Shown here: in pieces, positions 8,898-17,992 of the stretch
Layout: every line of letters starts with the position of its first letter
Position numbering within the stretch: the first letter of the stretch is position 1
NCBI RefSeq assembly: GCF_002149015.1
Contig: NZ_NGFO01000008.1
Location: 82,060 to 146,059 of the forward strand
Length of the DNA: 64,000 bases
DNA from: Gordonia lacunae
Lineage (GTDB): Bacteria > Actinomycetota > Actinomycetes > Mycobacteriales > Mycobacteriaceae
Direction: 5' to 3'
Notes under the pieces: generated by a model
Database searches by the model: none
Told to the model about the DNA's origin: nothing
What the model saw: the letters and a program-made list of their open reading frames with translations, nothing else
Made by a program: the position numbers and the translations under genes

Positions 8898-9928
8898 CGG
8901 CACACCACCGAGTGATTCGTGCCGCCGATCTTGTTGAAGATGCCGGGCGGCAGCAGGACGTCACCGATGGCGACGTCGAGATCGCACGCATAGATGTTCA
9001 AGTAGGCGCCCTCACCGAGCACGAGCGGGAAATGACCGAGGAAGACCGGGGCGTCGACCGCCATCCGATCGAGTTTGGCGCCGTTGCTGATCAGCGTGTT
9101 GGTGGCGATCCGACCGTCGGTCGCGGCGTTGGCCAGACTCTGCCGGCTCTCGCTCAGCACGTCGGCGAATCCGCTTGCGGTACGGCCGATGTCGGTCACC
9201 GCGCTGCCGAAGGCCGCCGAGTTGGAGTTGAGATTGGCGATCAGCGCCGACATCGACTCGATGACCGTGCCCAGCTGGCCTCCCTGCCGCGACAGGTCAC
9301 GCATCACCACGCTCAGGTTGTTGATGATCGCACCGAGCACGACATCGCGGTTGGCGGTGTCCTCTGCCAACCGGCCCACCTCGGCGACCGTGTAGCTCAG
9401 CGACACCGAATTGCCCTGGAACGCCTGGATCAATCCCTCGGACAGGGCGTTGACCTGCTCCGGGGTGAGGGTCTCGAACACCGGCTGGAATCCGGCCAGC
9501 AGCGTGGTGACGTCGAAGGAGTCCTCGGAGGGCAGTTCGAGCGTCGACCCCGGGTCGAGCGGTCGGCTCTCCCGGTTCGGGACGAGGGTCAGGTTCAGAT
9601 ACCGCTGCCCGATGAGGTTCTGATAGCGGATCGCCGCGCGGGTGTTGGTGTAGACCTGCTGGTTGTTCTGCACCTCGAAGGTGACCCGCGCGCGACCGTC
9701 GGTGAGTTCGATCTGGTCCACCCGGCCGACGCGGACGCCGGCCATGCGGACGTCGTCGCCCGTGGCGAGACCCGACGCGTCCTTGAAGTAGGTGGTGTAG
9801 CTGTTCGTCGTCCCCGGCACCGAACGTTCCAGCGTCGAGAAGATCACGTAGGTGACCAGCAACGCGGCGATGCCGAAGATCGTGAAACCGATCAGCGGTT
9901 TGCGGATCGACTCCGAGGCCGCGCTCAT
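8894..9928 (-). CDS. mceB: Mce family protein MceB
   Basis: Second Mce subunit, 344 residues. It has a single N-terminal anchor (IGFTIFGIAALLVTYVIFST), then an MCE domain with FKDASGLATGDDVRMAGVRVG and YQNLIGQRYLNL, the classical MCE signature. Helical repeats and a C-terminal domain with NIYACDL and a second Cys follow. It overlaps mceA by four bases (ATGA), indicating translational coupling. The sequence is canonical and complete. Confidence 0.93.
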   Translation of the reverse strand: MSAASESIRKPLIGFTIFGIAALLVTYVIFSTLERSVPGTTNSYTTYFKDASGLATGDDVRMAGVRVGRVDQIELTDGRARVTFEVQNNQQVYTNTRAAIRYQNLIGQRYLNLTLVPNRESRPLDPGSTLELPSEDSFDVTTLLAGFQPVFETLTPEQVNALSEGLIQAFQGNSVSLSYTVAEVGRLAEDTANRDVVLGAIINNLSVVMRDLSRQGGQLGTVIESMSALIANLNSNSAAFGSAVTDIGRTASGFADVLSESRQSLANAATDGRIATNTLISNGAKLDRMAVDAPVFLGHFPLVLGEGAYLNIYACDLDVAIGDVLLPPGIFNKIGGTNHSVVCR

Positions 9929-11259
9929 CGTCCTCCTCCTTGGCCGTCGCCGCCCGCGGCGCCGGTGGCGTTCCGTACGTCGAGCGACTGAACCAGTGGT
10001 CCGAGCATGATCGTGTCGGCGGCCGAGGGAGTCCGGCGCAACACTGTGCCGAGGGTCTTGTTGTCGGCATCGGTGGTCACGGTGCCCACCGGCTTGTTCC
10101 GGCGCATGCCGTCAGAGGGGTAGATCGACAGCGGACCCGACATGGTCGGCCCCGTCCCCGTTCCCGGCCCGACACAGCCCGGACCGCGCAGGGTGCCGTA
10201 CGGGCCACCGTCGTAGACCGGACAGTTCTGCCGGGTGTAGCGCTGGAAGGCACCGAAGCTGACGCCGATGTTGAGCTGTACGTGCCCGTTGGTGCCGGTG
10301 AACACCGTCAGCACCCGGGCGGCCAGATTGTTGAGTGCGATCACGCCCTGGGGCAACGAGTTCGGTTCCAGGACAAGCGCACCCAGCATCCGGTTCAGAT
10401 CGGTCACGAGGCGCTGACCGCCGTCGCCGTTACGCGCGAAGAGCAACTGGGTCTGATCGAGCAGCCCCTGGCTCGCCGTCAGCACCGCGGTCAGGTCGCG
10501 CTGCTTCTCCGCGATCGTCACCGCCGGGATCACGCTGCGTCCCAGGGTGTCGAGGAGCTGCGGCGCCGACTGTGACAGTCCGGTGAGCGCGGCGTCGAAG
10601 TTGTCGAAGCCGGGCGGGGCGCCCGGCGGGAACTGGGCGTTGATCGAGTCGAAGTAGGTCCGCAACACGCCGACGAACGACCCGAAGACCGACCCGCCGC
10701 CCTTGAGAGCGTCGGCGATGGTGCCGAGCACCTGCGCGAGCTCTTCCGGCGGCACCGCGTCGAGGATCTGCTTCAGCTCGTTCTGGGCGTCCTGCAGTTT
10801 GATCGTCTCGAGCGACTTGTCGGCCGGGATCACGGCACCGGCGGCGAGCCGGTCGCCGCCCACCTCGGCGGGCGGGACCAACTCGACGGAGTTGACGCCG
10901 AAGAGGTTCGACGGAACCGTCCGCGCGGTCACCGAGGCGGGAATCCCCTCGGCCTGCGCCGGCTCGATGTCGATGCCGACGTTCTTGATCAGCCGGGCGG
11001 CATCGGTCTGCGAGTCGTCGTCGACGGCGATGGACTTGACCGTCCCGACGATCAGCCCGTTGTACCGGACGTCGGCACCGTTGGAGAGGCCGTCGCCGAC
11101 GTCGACGAGGTCGGCGGTCACGGCCACCGTCTTGCTGAACGTCCCCTGGTAGCGCATGAAGAGCAGCACGAAGATGACCAGCAGGACGAGCAGGAAGGCG
11201 ACGCCGCGCAGCACGTACTGCAGCAGGGAGGGATTGCGCCCGTCGGTCGCGATGTTCAC
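9925..11259 (-). CDS. mceA: Mce family protein MceA
   Basis: First Mce subunit, 444 residues. It has an N-terminal anchor (GVAFLLVLLVIFVLLFMRYQG), an MCE domain with LVDVGDGLSNGADVRYNGLIVG, a long helical region, and a C-terminal domain with two Cys (NCPVYDGG, GPGCVGPG). The GTG start at 11259 lies 10 bases after the yrbEB stop and is preceded by GGGGGAG, a good ribosome binding site. It is probably the substrate-facing subunit, as for other MceA proteins. Which lipid this Mce system imports cannot be told from sequence. Confidence 0.93.
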   Translation of the reverse strand: MNIATDGRNPSLLQYVLRGVAFLLVLLVIFVLLFMRYQGTFSKTVAVTADLVDVGDGLSNGADVRYNGLIVGTVKSIAVDDDSQTDAARLIKNVGIDIEPAQAEGIPASVTARTVPSNLFGVNSVELVPPAEVGGDRLAAGAVIPADKSLETIKLQDAQNELKQILDAVPPEELAQVLGTIADALKGGGSVFGSFVGVLRTYFDSINAQFPPGAPPGFDNFDAALTGLSQSAPQLLDTLGRSVIPAVTIAEKQRDLTAVLTASQGLLDQTQLLFARNGDGGQRLVTDLNRMLGALVLEPNSLPQGVIALNNLAARVLTVFTGTNGHVQLNIGVSFGAFQRYTRQNCPVYDGGPYGTLRGPGCVGPGTGTGPTMSGPLSIYPSDGMRRNKPVGTVTTDADNKTLGTVLRRTPSAADTIMLGPLVQSLDVRNATGAAGGDGQGGGR

Positions 11260-11269
11260 GGTCTCCCCC

Positions 11270-12136
11270 TCAGCCCGATATCTTGATTCCGGGCGAGGTG
11301 CCCCAGAACACGAGTGTCATGACCAGATTCGCGAACACGATGACGATGATCGCGAGGCGGATGGCATGTCCGGCAGCAACTCCCACTCCTTCGGGTCCCC
11401 CTGAGGCGAAGTAGCCGTAGTAGCACTGGATGAAGGTCGTCAGCAGGACGAAGACGATCACCTTGATGAACGAGAACAACATGTCCCACGAGACGAGGAA
11501 CTGGTTGAAGTAGTACAGGTAGGTGCCCCCACCCTGACCGCTCTGCACCATGAACATGAACTGGCAGGCGAGATAGTTCGCGGCCAGCGACACCGAGTAG
11601 AGCGGGACGATCGCCAGGACCGCCGCGCACATCCGGGTGGTGACGAGGTACGGCAACGGCCGGATCGCGATCGCCTCGAGCGCGTCGATCTCCTCGGCGA
11701 TGCGCATCGAACCCAGCTGCGCGGTGAACCGGCAGCCCGACTGGGCGGTGAACGCGGTCGCGGCGAGCAGGGGCGCGATCTCACGGGTCGTCGCGAACGC
11801 GGACAGACCACCGGTCACCGGCGACATGCCGAGCAGGTTGAGGGCGGTGTAGCCCTCGATCCCGACCGTCGCGCCGCCCATGACCCCGAGGATCACCATG
11901 ACGCCGACGGTTCCGCCGCCGACCACGATGGCGCCGTTGCCCCACGCCACGTCGGCCAGCAGGCGCCACACCTCTTTGCTGTAGTGGCGGAACGCCAGCG
12001 GAACCGCACCGATGGACCGGACCAGGAACGTGATCAGGTGACCCATGGCGGCCAGCGCATCGCGCGGACCGCGGTACACCGCCTTCGCGGCCTCGAGCGG
12101 CCGCAGGGCCGGTGGCACATACCGTGACGCGGTCAT
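11270..12136 (-). CDS. yrbEB: YrbE-type permease, second subunit (MlaE family)
   Basis: Integral membrane permease of the Mce ABC-type lipid importer, 288 residues with about five or six hydrophobic segments. The MlaE-family coupling motif is visible as EEIDALEAIAIRPLPYLV, where the ATPase (MceG/Mkl) would dock. No ATPase gene is present in this window. In actinobacteria one MceG is usually encoded elsewhere and shared by several Mce systems. The ATG lies 1 base after the yrbEA stop. Confidence 0.93.
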   Translation of the reverse strand: MTASRYVPPALRPLEAAKAVYRGPRDALAAMGHLITFLVRSIGAVPLAFRHYSKEVWRLLADVAWGNGAIVVGGGTVGVMVILGVMGGATVGIEGYTALNLLGMSPVTGGLSAFATTREIAPLLAATAFTAQSGCRFTAQLGSMRIAEEIDALEAIAIRPLPYLVTTRMCAAVLAIVPLYSVSLAANYLACQFMFMVQSGQGGGTYLYYFNQFLVSWDMLFSFIKVIVFVLLTTFIQCYYGYFASGGPEGVGVAAGHAIRLAIIVIVFANLVMTLVFWGTSPGIKISG

Positions 12137-12137
12137 C

Positions 12138-12995
12138 TCACACCACCTTCGCCGGGAACAGGATCGTGAACAGCTGGGTCAGGATCACGTTCACCGTGAA
12201 CAGCAGCAGAACCGAGTTGACGACGGCGGCGTTCACCGAGTTGGCCACGCCGGCGGGCCCGCCCTTCGTCGAGAGTCCGCGATCGCAGGCGACGATCGCC
12301 ACGATCGCGCCGAATATGACGGCTTTGGCCAGGGCGAACATCAGGTCGGCGGTGGTCGCGAAGGACGCGAAGGTCCCGGTGTAACTGCCCGGTGTGCCGC
12401 CCTGGAAGTAGACGTTGAAGACGTAACCCGTGATGAACCCGACGAAGCAGACGAATCCGCAGAGGAGAAAACTGACCACCATCGTCGCGAGCAGTCGCGG
12501 GGAGATGAGGCGCTCGATCGGGTTGACGCCCATGACGCGCATCGCGTCGATCTCGTCGCGGATCGTGCGCGAGCCCAGGTCGGCGGCGATGGCCGAGCCG
12601 ACCGCGCCCGCCAGGAGCAGCGACGTGACCAGCGGGGCGCCCTGCCGGATCACGCCCAGGCCCGTCGCAGCGCCGGAGAACGAGGTCGCACCGACCTGAC
12701 CGGCGATGTTGGACACCTGGATCGACACGATGACGCCGATCGGGATCGCGACCAGGAGCGTCGGGAAGACCGAGGTACTGGCCATGAAGGCGCACTGCCG
12801 GACGAACTCGCCGAACGGGAACCGTCGCTTGAAGAGGTCGACGAACAGGGTCCGGAACACCTCGACGAACATGCCCAGCTGGCGTCCGAAGGTGTCGAAC
12901 GACGCCACGATGTGGCCGTTGTACCACGACCGAACCGCCCCCGGTCTCTTGCGACCCACCTCCTCGTCGTCCGAGGTGACTGCGTTAGTGCTCAA
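12138..12995 (-). CDS. yrbEA: YrbE-type permease, first subunit (MlaE family)
   Basis: First gene of the mce operon, 285 residues. It is an MlaE-family membrane permease with the motif RDEIDAMRVMGVNPIERL and several long hydrophobic helices. The start is TTG at 12995, preceded by a purine-rich AAGGGTAGGGA. The next gene to the right, treZ, is divergent, and the two starts are about 220 bases apart, so the operon promoter must lie in 12996-13216. Pairs with YrbEB to form the permease. Confidence 0.92.
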   Translation of the reverse strand: MSTNAVTSDDEEVGRKRPGAVRSWYNGHIVASFDTFGRQLGMFVEVFRTLFVDLFKRRFPFGEFVRQCAFMASTSVFPTLLVAIPIGVIVSIQVSNIAGQVGATSFSGAATGLGVIRQGAPLVTSLLLAGAVGSAIAADLGSRTIRDEIDAMRVMGVNPIERLISPRLLATMVVSFLLCGFVCFVGFITGYVFNVYFQGGTPGSYTGTFASFATTADLMFALAKAVIFGAIVAIVACDRGLSTKGGPAGVANSVNAAVVNSVLLLFTVNVILTQLFTILFPAKVV

Positions 12996-13203
12996 TCCCT
13001 ACCCTTGCGTCTCGGCTTACCCGTTCACCGGCCGTCAGGTCGCGATCGCGCGCGTCGTGGCCGACGCGCGTCCTCGTTTCCGCAGAACCCCTCCGCGTGC
13101 CCCCCGTGGGCAGGAGCGCCGCGGGTAACATACCCCATTCTCGTGGTCTGAATGTGTCCGGCCTCACACTAACCCGGCGACTGCGTCTGTCCGAGGTCCG
13201 ACA

Positions 13204-13209
13204 TACCTT
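13204..13209 (+). promoter_or_regulatory. Putative -10 box of a leaderless treZ transcript
   Basis: TACCTT fits the actinobacterial -10 consensus TANNNT and ends 7 bases before the GTG taken as the treZ start. Transcription would begin at or next to the start codon, giving a leaderless mRNA, which is common in mycobacteria. No Shine-Dalgarno sequence precedes the GTG, in agreement. Confidence 0.5.
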
Positions 13210-13216
13210 GCATGAT

Positions 13217-15097
13217 GTGACGAATCCCCCGACCGCTTCCGCTGGTGCCCAGAGCACAATAACCTGGTCGGCCGACCAACGGGAACAAAACCTATCACTT
13301 CGTTCCATTGGGGAGCCTTTTCGGGCACCCCGATCCCTGGGCGAGATCCGTGTCTGGGCCCCGAGTGCACAGGTCGTCGAGCTCGTGACCACGAGCGGCA
13401 CGGGCTCGGCCCAGGAGCGCACCCCCATGTCGGCGGCGCCGGACGGATGGTGGGAGGTCGACGCCGCGCCGGCCGGCGGCACCGGTGGCGAACTCCGCTA
13501 CGGCTTCTCGGTCGACGGCGGACCAGCGCGTCCGGACCCGCGCGCCGTCCGGCTGCCGGGCGGGGTGCACGAACTGTCCGCGCTGTTCACTGTCGAGGCC
13601 GACGCCTGGACCGACACCGCGTGGGCCGGCCGCGACATCCGGGGCGCGGTGGTCTACGAGCTGCATCTGGGAACGTTCACGGCCGAGGGCACGCTCGACT
13701 CCGCGATCAGCCGCCTCGACCACCTCGTCGGGCTGGGGGTCGACTTCGTCGAACTGATGCCGGTCAACGCGTTCAACGGTGACCACAACTGGGGTTACGA
13801 CGGCGTCGGCTGGTACGCGGTCCAGGAGACTTACGGCGGCCCCGCTGCGCTGGCCCGGTTCGTCGACGCCTGTCACGGTGCAGGACTGGGCGTCGTCCTC
13901 GACGTCGTGTACAACCACCTCGGCCCCTCCGGCAACTACCTACCCGACTTCGGGCCCTACCTCAGCGAGGGGACGACATCCTGGGGGTCGTCGGTCAACC
14001 TGTCCGATCCGGACTCCGACGAGGTGCGCGCGTTCATCATCGGCACCGCGTTGCGGTGGTTCAGCGAGTTCCATGTCGATGCACTGCGTCTCGACGCCGT
14101 GCACGCGCTCGCCGATCACCGCGCCGTCCACATCCTGGAGGAGCTCGCCGCCGCCACCGACGACCTCGCCGCCCGTCTCGGGCGCCCACTCTCGCTGGTC
14201 GCCGAGAGCGATCTCAACGATCCCCGGATGATCCTGCCGCGCACCGTCAACGGGCTCGGACTCACCGCGCAGTGGGACGACGACATCCACCACGCGATCC
14301 ACACCCTGGTGTCCGGCGAGCGGCAGGGTTACTACGGCGACTTCGGGAGCTACGGCTGCCTGGCGAAAGTCCTCACCGGCGGCTTCTTCCACGACGGCAC
14401 GTATTCGTCGTTCCGCAGGCGTCATCACGGCCGGCCGATCCCGACCGGCACCGTGCCCGCGTCCGCCCTCCTCGCCTACACCTGCAACCACGACCAGATC
14501 GGTAACCGGGCGGTCGGCGACCGCCCGAGTGCCTATCTCGACGGCGGGCAGCTGGCGATCAAGGCGGCGTTGGTCCTGCTGTCCCCCTTCACCCCGATGC
14601 TGTTCATGGGTGAGGAATGGGCCGCGGCGACACCCTTCCAATTCTTCACCTCCCACCCGGAGCCGGAACTGGGCCGCGCCACGGCCGAGGGGCGCAAGGC
14701 GGAGTTCGCCGAGCACGGCTGGGACAGCGACGACGTGCCCGACCCCCAGGACCCGGCGACGTTCGAGCGGTCGAAGCTGGACTGGACCGAACTCGACGAG
14801 CCCGACCATGCCCGGATGCTCGACTTCTATCGCACGCTGACCGCACTGCGGAAAGCCGAAGCGGCGCTGCACGACCCGGCCTTCGCGTCGGTGTCCGTCG
14901 AATTCGACGACGCATCCGGCTGGTTCGCGATGCATCGCGGGGACTGGTCGGTGGTGTGCGTGCCCGGGGACGAACCGGTCGCCGTGCCCGTCGCGCTCGA
15001 CGTCGAAGTGGCGTGGGAGCCGGTCCGCTCCGACGACGCCGGACTCACCTCGCCGGGACACAACGTGATCATCGGTCGCCGCGGCAACGCCTCATAG
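13217..15097 (+). CDS. treZ: Malto-oligosyltrehalose trehalohydrolase TreZ
   Basis: GH13 enzyme that releases trehalose from the maltooligosyl-trehalose made by TreY. 626 residues from the GTG at 13217. The family core begins at about residue 40 (LGEIRVWAPSAQVVEL). Motifs visible: ELHLGTFTAEGTLDSA, LDVVYNHLGPSGNY, DALRLDAVHAL (nucleophile Asp), LVAESDLNDPR (acid Glu), YTCNHDQIGNRA and MLFMGEEW. Normally co-operonic with treX and treY; here it is a separate unit because the mce operon stands in between. The start is supported by a leaderless-type -10 box. The first 35 residues are low-complexity and uncertain. Confidence 0.93.
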   Translation: MTNPPTASAGAQSTITWSADQREQNLSLRSIGEPFRAPRSLGEIRVWAPSAQVVELVTTSGTGSAQERTPMSAAPDGWWEVDAAPAGGTGGELRYGFSVDGGPARPDPRAVRLPGGVHELSALFTVEADAWTDTAWAGRDIRGAVVYELHLGTFTAEGTLDSAISRLDHLVGLGVDFVELMPVNAFNGDHNWGYDGVGWYAVQETYGGPAALARFVDACHGAGLGVVLDVVYNHLGPSGNYLPDFGPYLSEGTTSWGSSVNLSDPDSDEVRAFIIGTALRWFSEFHVDALRLDAVHALADHRAVHILEELAAATDDLAARLGRPLSLVAESDLNDPRMILPRTVNGLGLTAQWDDDIHHAIHTLVSGERQGYYGDFGSYGCLAKVLTGGFFHDGTYSSFRRRHHGRPIPTGTVPASALLAYTCNHDQIGNRAVGDRPSAYLDGGQLAIKAALVLLSPFTPMLFMGEEWAAATPFQFFTSHPEPELGRATAEGRKAEFAEHGWDSDDVPDPQDPATFERSKLDWTELDEPDHARMLDFYRTLTALRKAEAALHDPAFASVSVEFDDASGWFAMHRGDWSVVCVPGDEPVAVPVALDVEVAWEPVRSDDAGLTSPGHNVIIGRRGNAS

Positions 15098-15127
15098 CCC
15101 GAAGCCGCGTGTGCCGCGGCTTCGGGC
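15097..15127. terminator. Terminator hairpin after treZ
   Basis: Perfect 13-bp inverted repeat GCCCGAAGCCGCG / CGCGGCTTCGGGC with a 5-base loop, beginning at the last base of the treZ stop codon. It also lies just downstream of the convergent 36-codon gene ending at 15144, so it probably serves both. Confidence 0.75.
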
Positions 15128-15143
15128 AATGGGCTCGGGGTGG

Positions 15144-15254
15144 TCAGACGGCGTCGGTGGTGCCGTCACCGTCGACATCGGTGAGTGCGGCGTCGACGGC
15201 TCCGTCGCCGTCGGTGTCGATGAGAACGGCGTCGGCGGGGATCTCGGTGCTCAT
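15144..15254 (-). CDS. 36-residue DxDGDG-repeat peptide (hypothetical)
   Basis: Short reading frame of 36 codons plus TGA, with an ATG preceded by GGAAGGA at good spacing. The peptide has two near-identical halves, each with an Asp-rich loop: LIDTDGDGAVDAAL and LTDVDGDGTTDAV. The DxDGDGxxD pattern is that of EF-hand, dockerin and thrombospondin-type-3 calcium-binding loops. There is no signal peptide. It stands alone between treZ and ilvA with its own short upstream region. No function can be assigned; calcium binding is inferred from the motif only. The good ribosome binding site and the regular repeat argue that it is a real gene. Confidence 0.65.
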   Translation of the reverse strand: MSTEIPADAVLIDTDGDGAVDAALTDVDGDGTTDAV

Positions 15255-15420
15255 AGTGGGGTCCTTCCAAGTGGAGGAGCACTGGTGTGCAGTGCTTCTG
15301 GGCGGTTCATGTACTTGGAGGCGACCCCGGCCGGGAATGTTCCCGCGTTGTCGAGAGTCGTTCGGATGGCGGACACCGGGGCTGCGGGCATACGCCTCGG
15401 CCCACGAAGCAGCCGACGTC

Positions 15421-16797
15421 CTACGTGAGGTAGGCGTACGCCGGGGAACCCGGCTCGAGGCGCTCGCAGTGCAACCGCGAGCGGTCCATCCGGTCCATGA
15501 GCCCGCCGAGGCCGTCGCGGTGCCCCAGCTCGATCCCCACCAGCGCGGCGCCGGTCTCGCGGTTGTTGCGCTTGACGTACTCGAACACGGTGATGTCGTC
15601 GTCGGGCCCGAGCACCTCGTCGAGGAACCGCCGCAGTGCGCCCGGCTCCTGCGGGAAGTCGACGAGGAAGTAATGCTTCAGACCCCGATGGACCAGCGAG
15701 CGTTCGATGATCTCGCCATAGCGGGACACGTCGTTGTTGCCGCCGGAGACGAGACACACCACCGAGGCGTCCGCCGGCAGCTGCAGCTTGTCGAGGATCG
15801 CGACGGCGAGCGCCCCCGCGGGTTCGGCGATGATGCCCTCGTTCTGGTAGAGCTCGAGCATCGCCGAGCAGATGGCGCCCTCGTCGACATGGGTGATGTG
15901 CGCGGTTCCCGGCGCGGGCGTGAACGGTTCGTCCGGCACCACCCGCACGGCAGGCGTCGGGGTGATCTGGGCGAGCACCGGGTGGTCGGTGACCGTCGCA
16001 CCCAGGTCCGACAACACGCGATGTCCGATGGCCCCGATGCGTTTGACCGCCGCGCCGTCGACGAAGGGGTCGATCTCGGCAAGGGTGACCGGTCCCCCGT
16101 TGACGAGGGCCGCGCTCAGCGAGACCGCACCGGTCGGTTCGACCCCGACGATCGTGACGTCGTCGGAGAGGCCCCGGAAGTAGGTCGCCATCCCCGCGAG
16201 ACATCCGCCGCCGCCGACCGGGGCGACGACCACGTCGGGGACGCGGCCGAGCTGTTCGACGATCTCGTGGGCGATGGTTCCCTGGCCGGCCGCGGTCCGC
16301 GGGTCGTCGAACGCGTGGATCCACACCGACCCGGTACGGATCACGTCGTCCTGCGCAGCCGCCGCGGCGGCGTCGTAGGTTTCCCCGACGGCCCGTAGTT
16401 CGACGAAGTCGCCACCGTGCCAACGGATTCGATCCCGCTTCTGTTTGGGCGTCGTGGTCGGGACGTAGATGCGCCCGGGCACCCCCATGCTGCGGCAGGC
16501 GAATGCGACGCCCTGGGCGTGGTTACCGGCGCTGGCCGCGACGACTCCGCGCGACAGTTCCTCGGCGGAGAGCTGAGCCATCACGTTGTAGGCCCCGCGC
16601 AGCTTGTACGACCGGACGGCCTGGAGATCCTCACGCTTGAGGAAGATCTCGGCACCGGTGTCGGCCGACAGCCGCGGACAGATCTCGAGTGGGGTACGCG
16701 CCACCGCGTCGGCAATGCGGATCGACGCGGCTTCGATCGCGTCTACCGACAAAGCCTGCTGATGGACCGGGACGTGGTGCGTACTCACGACAGCCAT
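15421..16797 (-). CDS. ilvA: Threonine ammonia-lyase (threonine dehydratase)
   Basis: PLP enzyme converting threonine to 2-oxobutanoate plus ammonia, first step of isoleucine synthesis. 458 residues from the ATG at 16797; the open frame runs further upstream without family similarity. The PLP lysine lies in VRSYKLRGAYN (K65), followed by SAGNHAQGVA, the PLP phosphate loop PVGGGGCLAG and the late SGGNND motif. The C-terminal region from about residue 360 (HYFLVDFPQEPGALRRFL) is a single ACT-like regulatory domain, as in short actinobacterial IlvA. It stands alone and convergent to treZ. Confidence 0.95.
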   Translation of the reverse strand: MAVVSTHHVPVHQQALSVDAIEAASIRIADAVARTPLEICPRLSADTGAEIFLKREDLQAVRSYKLRGAYNVMAQLSAEELSRGVVAASAGNHAQGVAFACRSMGVPGRIYVPTTTPKQKRDRIRWHGGDFVELRAVGETYDAAAAAAQDDVIRTGSVWIHAFDDPRTAAGQGTIAHEIVEQLGRVPDVVVAPVGGGGCLAGMATYFRGLSDDVTIVGVEPTGAVSLSAALVNGGPVTLAEIDPFVDGAAVKRIGAIGHRVLSDLGATVTDHPVLAQITPTPAVRVVPDEPFTPAPGTAHITHVDEGAICSAMLELYQNEGIIAEPAGALAVAILDKLQLPADASVVCLVSGGNNDVSRYGEIIERSLVHRGLKHYFLVDFPQEPGALRRFLDEVLGPDDDITVFEYVKRNNRETGAALVGIELGHRDGLGGLMDRMDRSRLHCERLEPGSPAYAYLT

Positions 16798-17005
16798 GTT
16801 CTCACTGTCGGCCGACGATCCGGCCCTGTGGGTTGCGGTCAGGCCGTCGGCATCGCGGTCGAATCGCGATCGCGGCACATTGGCCCGCTCGGTGGCGTAA
16901 CACTGGACGGTGCGTGTGAAAGCGGCCCGGACGGGGAACCTCCCCCACGACCGTCTCACTCGCGACCACCGACGGCGACCCAGCCCCACCCACCAGGGAG
17001 CAGCC

Positions 17006-17992
17006 ATGACCTCTCGTCGAACCTTCCCACCCCGCGCTCGTCGACTGTCGCGGCTGGCCGCGCTCGGCGCCGCCGCCGCCCTGGCAGTCGGGCTCGGAGC
17101 CGCGGTGGACCCCGCACCGGCGGCGGCCGCCCCGGTGTGTGCGGGCGCCGGACAACCGGCGCGACTCGTCGGCTCCGTGCCCGGCGCGGCCCTCGAGAGC
17201 CTGACCGTCGATGCCGGTGGCCGTCTCTACACCACCGATCTGATCACCGGCCGCGTGTATCGCCTCGCCCGACCCGGCGCACCGGCCGTTCCGATCGCGC
17301 GCGTGCCGGGCGGAAGCGGAGCCGGCGCGCTGGCCTGGACCCCCAGCGGCACCCTGCTGGTCGGCTACGGTGCCGATCCGCGTGTGTTCGTCGGCGACGC
17401 GCTGCGCCACGCGTCCATCGCGCGTCTCGATGTCAACACCCGCGCGCTGCGCCCCTGGGTGTCCGGACTCTCGGCAGCCAACGGAATGGACGTCTCCGCG
17501 CGCGGAAATATCTACGCCACCAATGATTTCGGCAATCTCATCGGCCGGGTGAGCCCCGCCGGCGCCGTGCAGGCGGCCTGGGGAGCGCTGCCGAGCGCCA
17601 ACGGAGCAGTCCTCGGACGCGGCGACGGGTGGCTGTACGTGTCACGGACGTTCGTGAACCCCGGCGTCAGCCGGATCTCCACCGCGAATCCGCGAGTCGT
17701 GCAGAATCTGCTCAACGTCGGTGCGCCCTCGACTCCCGACGGATTGACGCTGGATTCGCGCGACCGGCCGATCGTGCCGTTCAACGCGACGGGCGAGATC
17801 GTGCGGGTCACCTCGCCGGGCAGCTACTGCGTGCTGGCTGCCGGACTCCCGACCTCGAGTGTCGTCTCGTACGGACGCGGGAACCGCGGATTCTCGGCAG
17901 GACGGCTGTTCCGCGCCGGATTCGACGGTCGGATCTACGAGATCCCGGGCGGGTTCGACGCCGGGGCGACAGCTGCCGTTCCGGGCAGGTGA
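17006..17992 (+). CDS. Secreted SMP-30/gluconolactonase-like beta-propeller protein
   Basis: 328 residues. A long signal peptide (Arg-rich start, then ALGAAAALAVGLGAAV and an AAAAP cleavage site near residue 42) is followed by repeated beta-propeller blades: DAGGRLYTTDLITGRVYRL, SARGNIYATNDFGNLIGRV and LDSRDRPIVPFNATGEIVRV resemble SMP-30/NHL-type repeats. Two Cys (PVCAG near the start, SYCVL near the end) may form a disulphide closing the propeller. The ATG is preceded by AGGGAG. Substrate unknown; lactonase activity is possible but unsupported by visible catalytic residues. The 3' end overlaps the convergent small membrane gene. Confidence 0.75.
   Translation: MTSRRTFPPRARRLSRLAALGAAAALAVGLGAAVDPAPAAAAPVCAGAGQPARLVGSVPGAALESLTVDAGGRLYTTDLITGRVYRLARPGAPAVPIARVPGGSGAGALAWTPSGTLLVGYGADPRVFVGDALRHASIARLDVNTRALRPWVSGLSAANGMDVSARGNIYATNDFGNLIGRVSPAGAVQAAWGALPSANGAVLGRGDGWLYVSRTFVNPGVSRISTANPRVVQNLLNVGAPSTPDGLTLDSRDRPIVPFNATGEIVRVTSPGSYCVLAAGLPTSSVVSYGRGNRGFSAGRLFRAGFDGRIYEIPGGFDAGATAAVPGR

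Noticed and set aside
3460..12995. Recent horizontal transfer of the mce operon
   Set aside because: Base composition and codon usage look like the flanks and there is no integrase, attachment site or flanking repeat. Insertion may be old, so only the altered gene order is reported.
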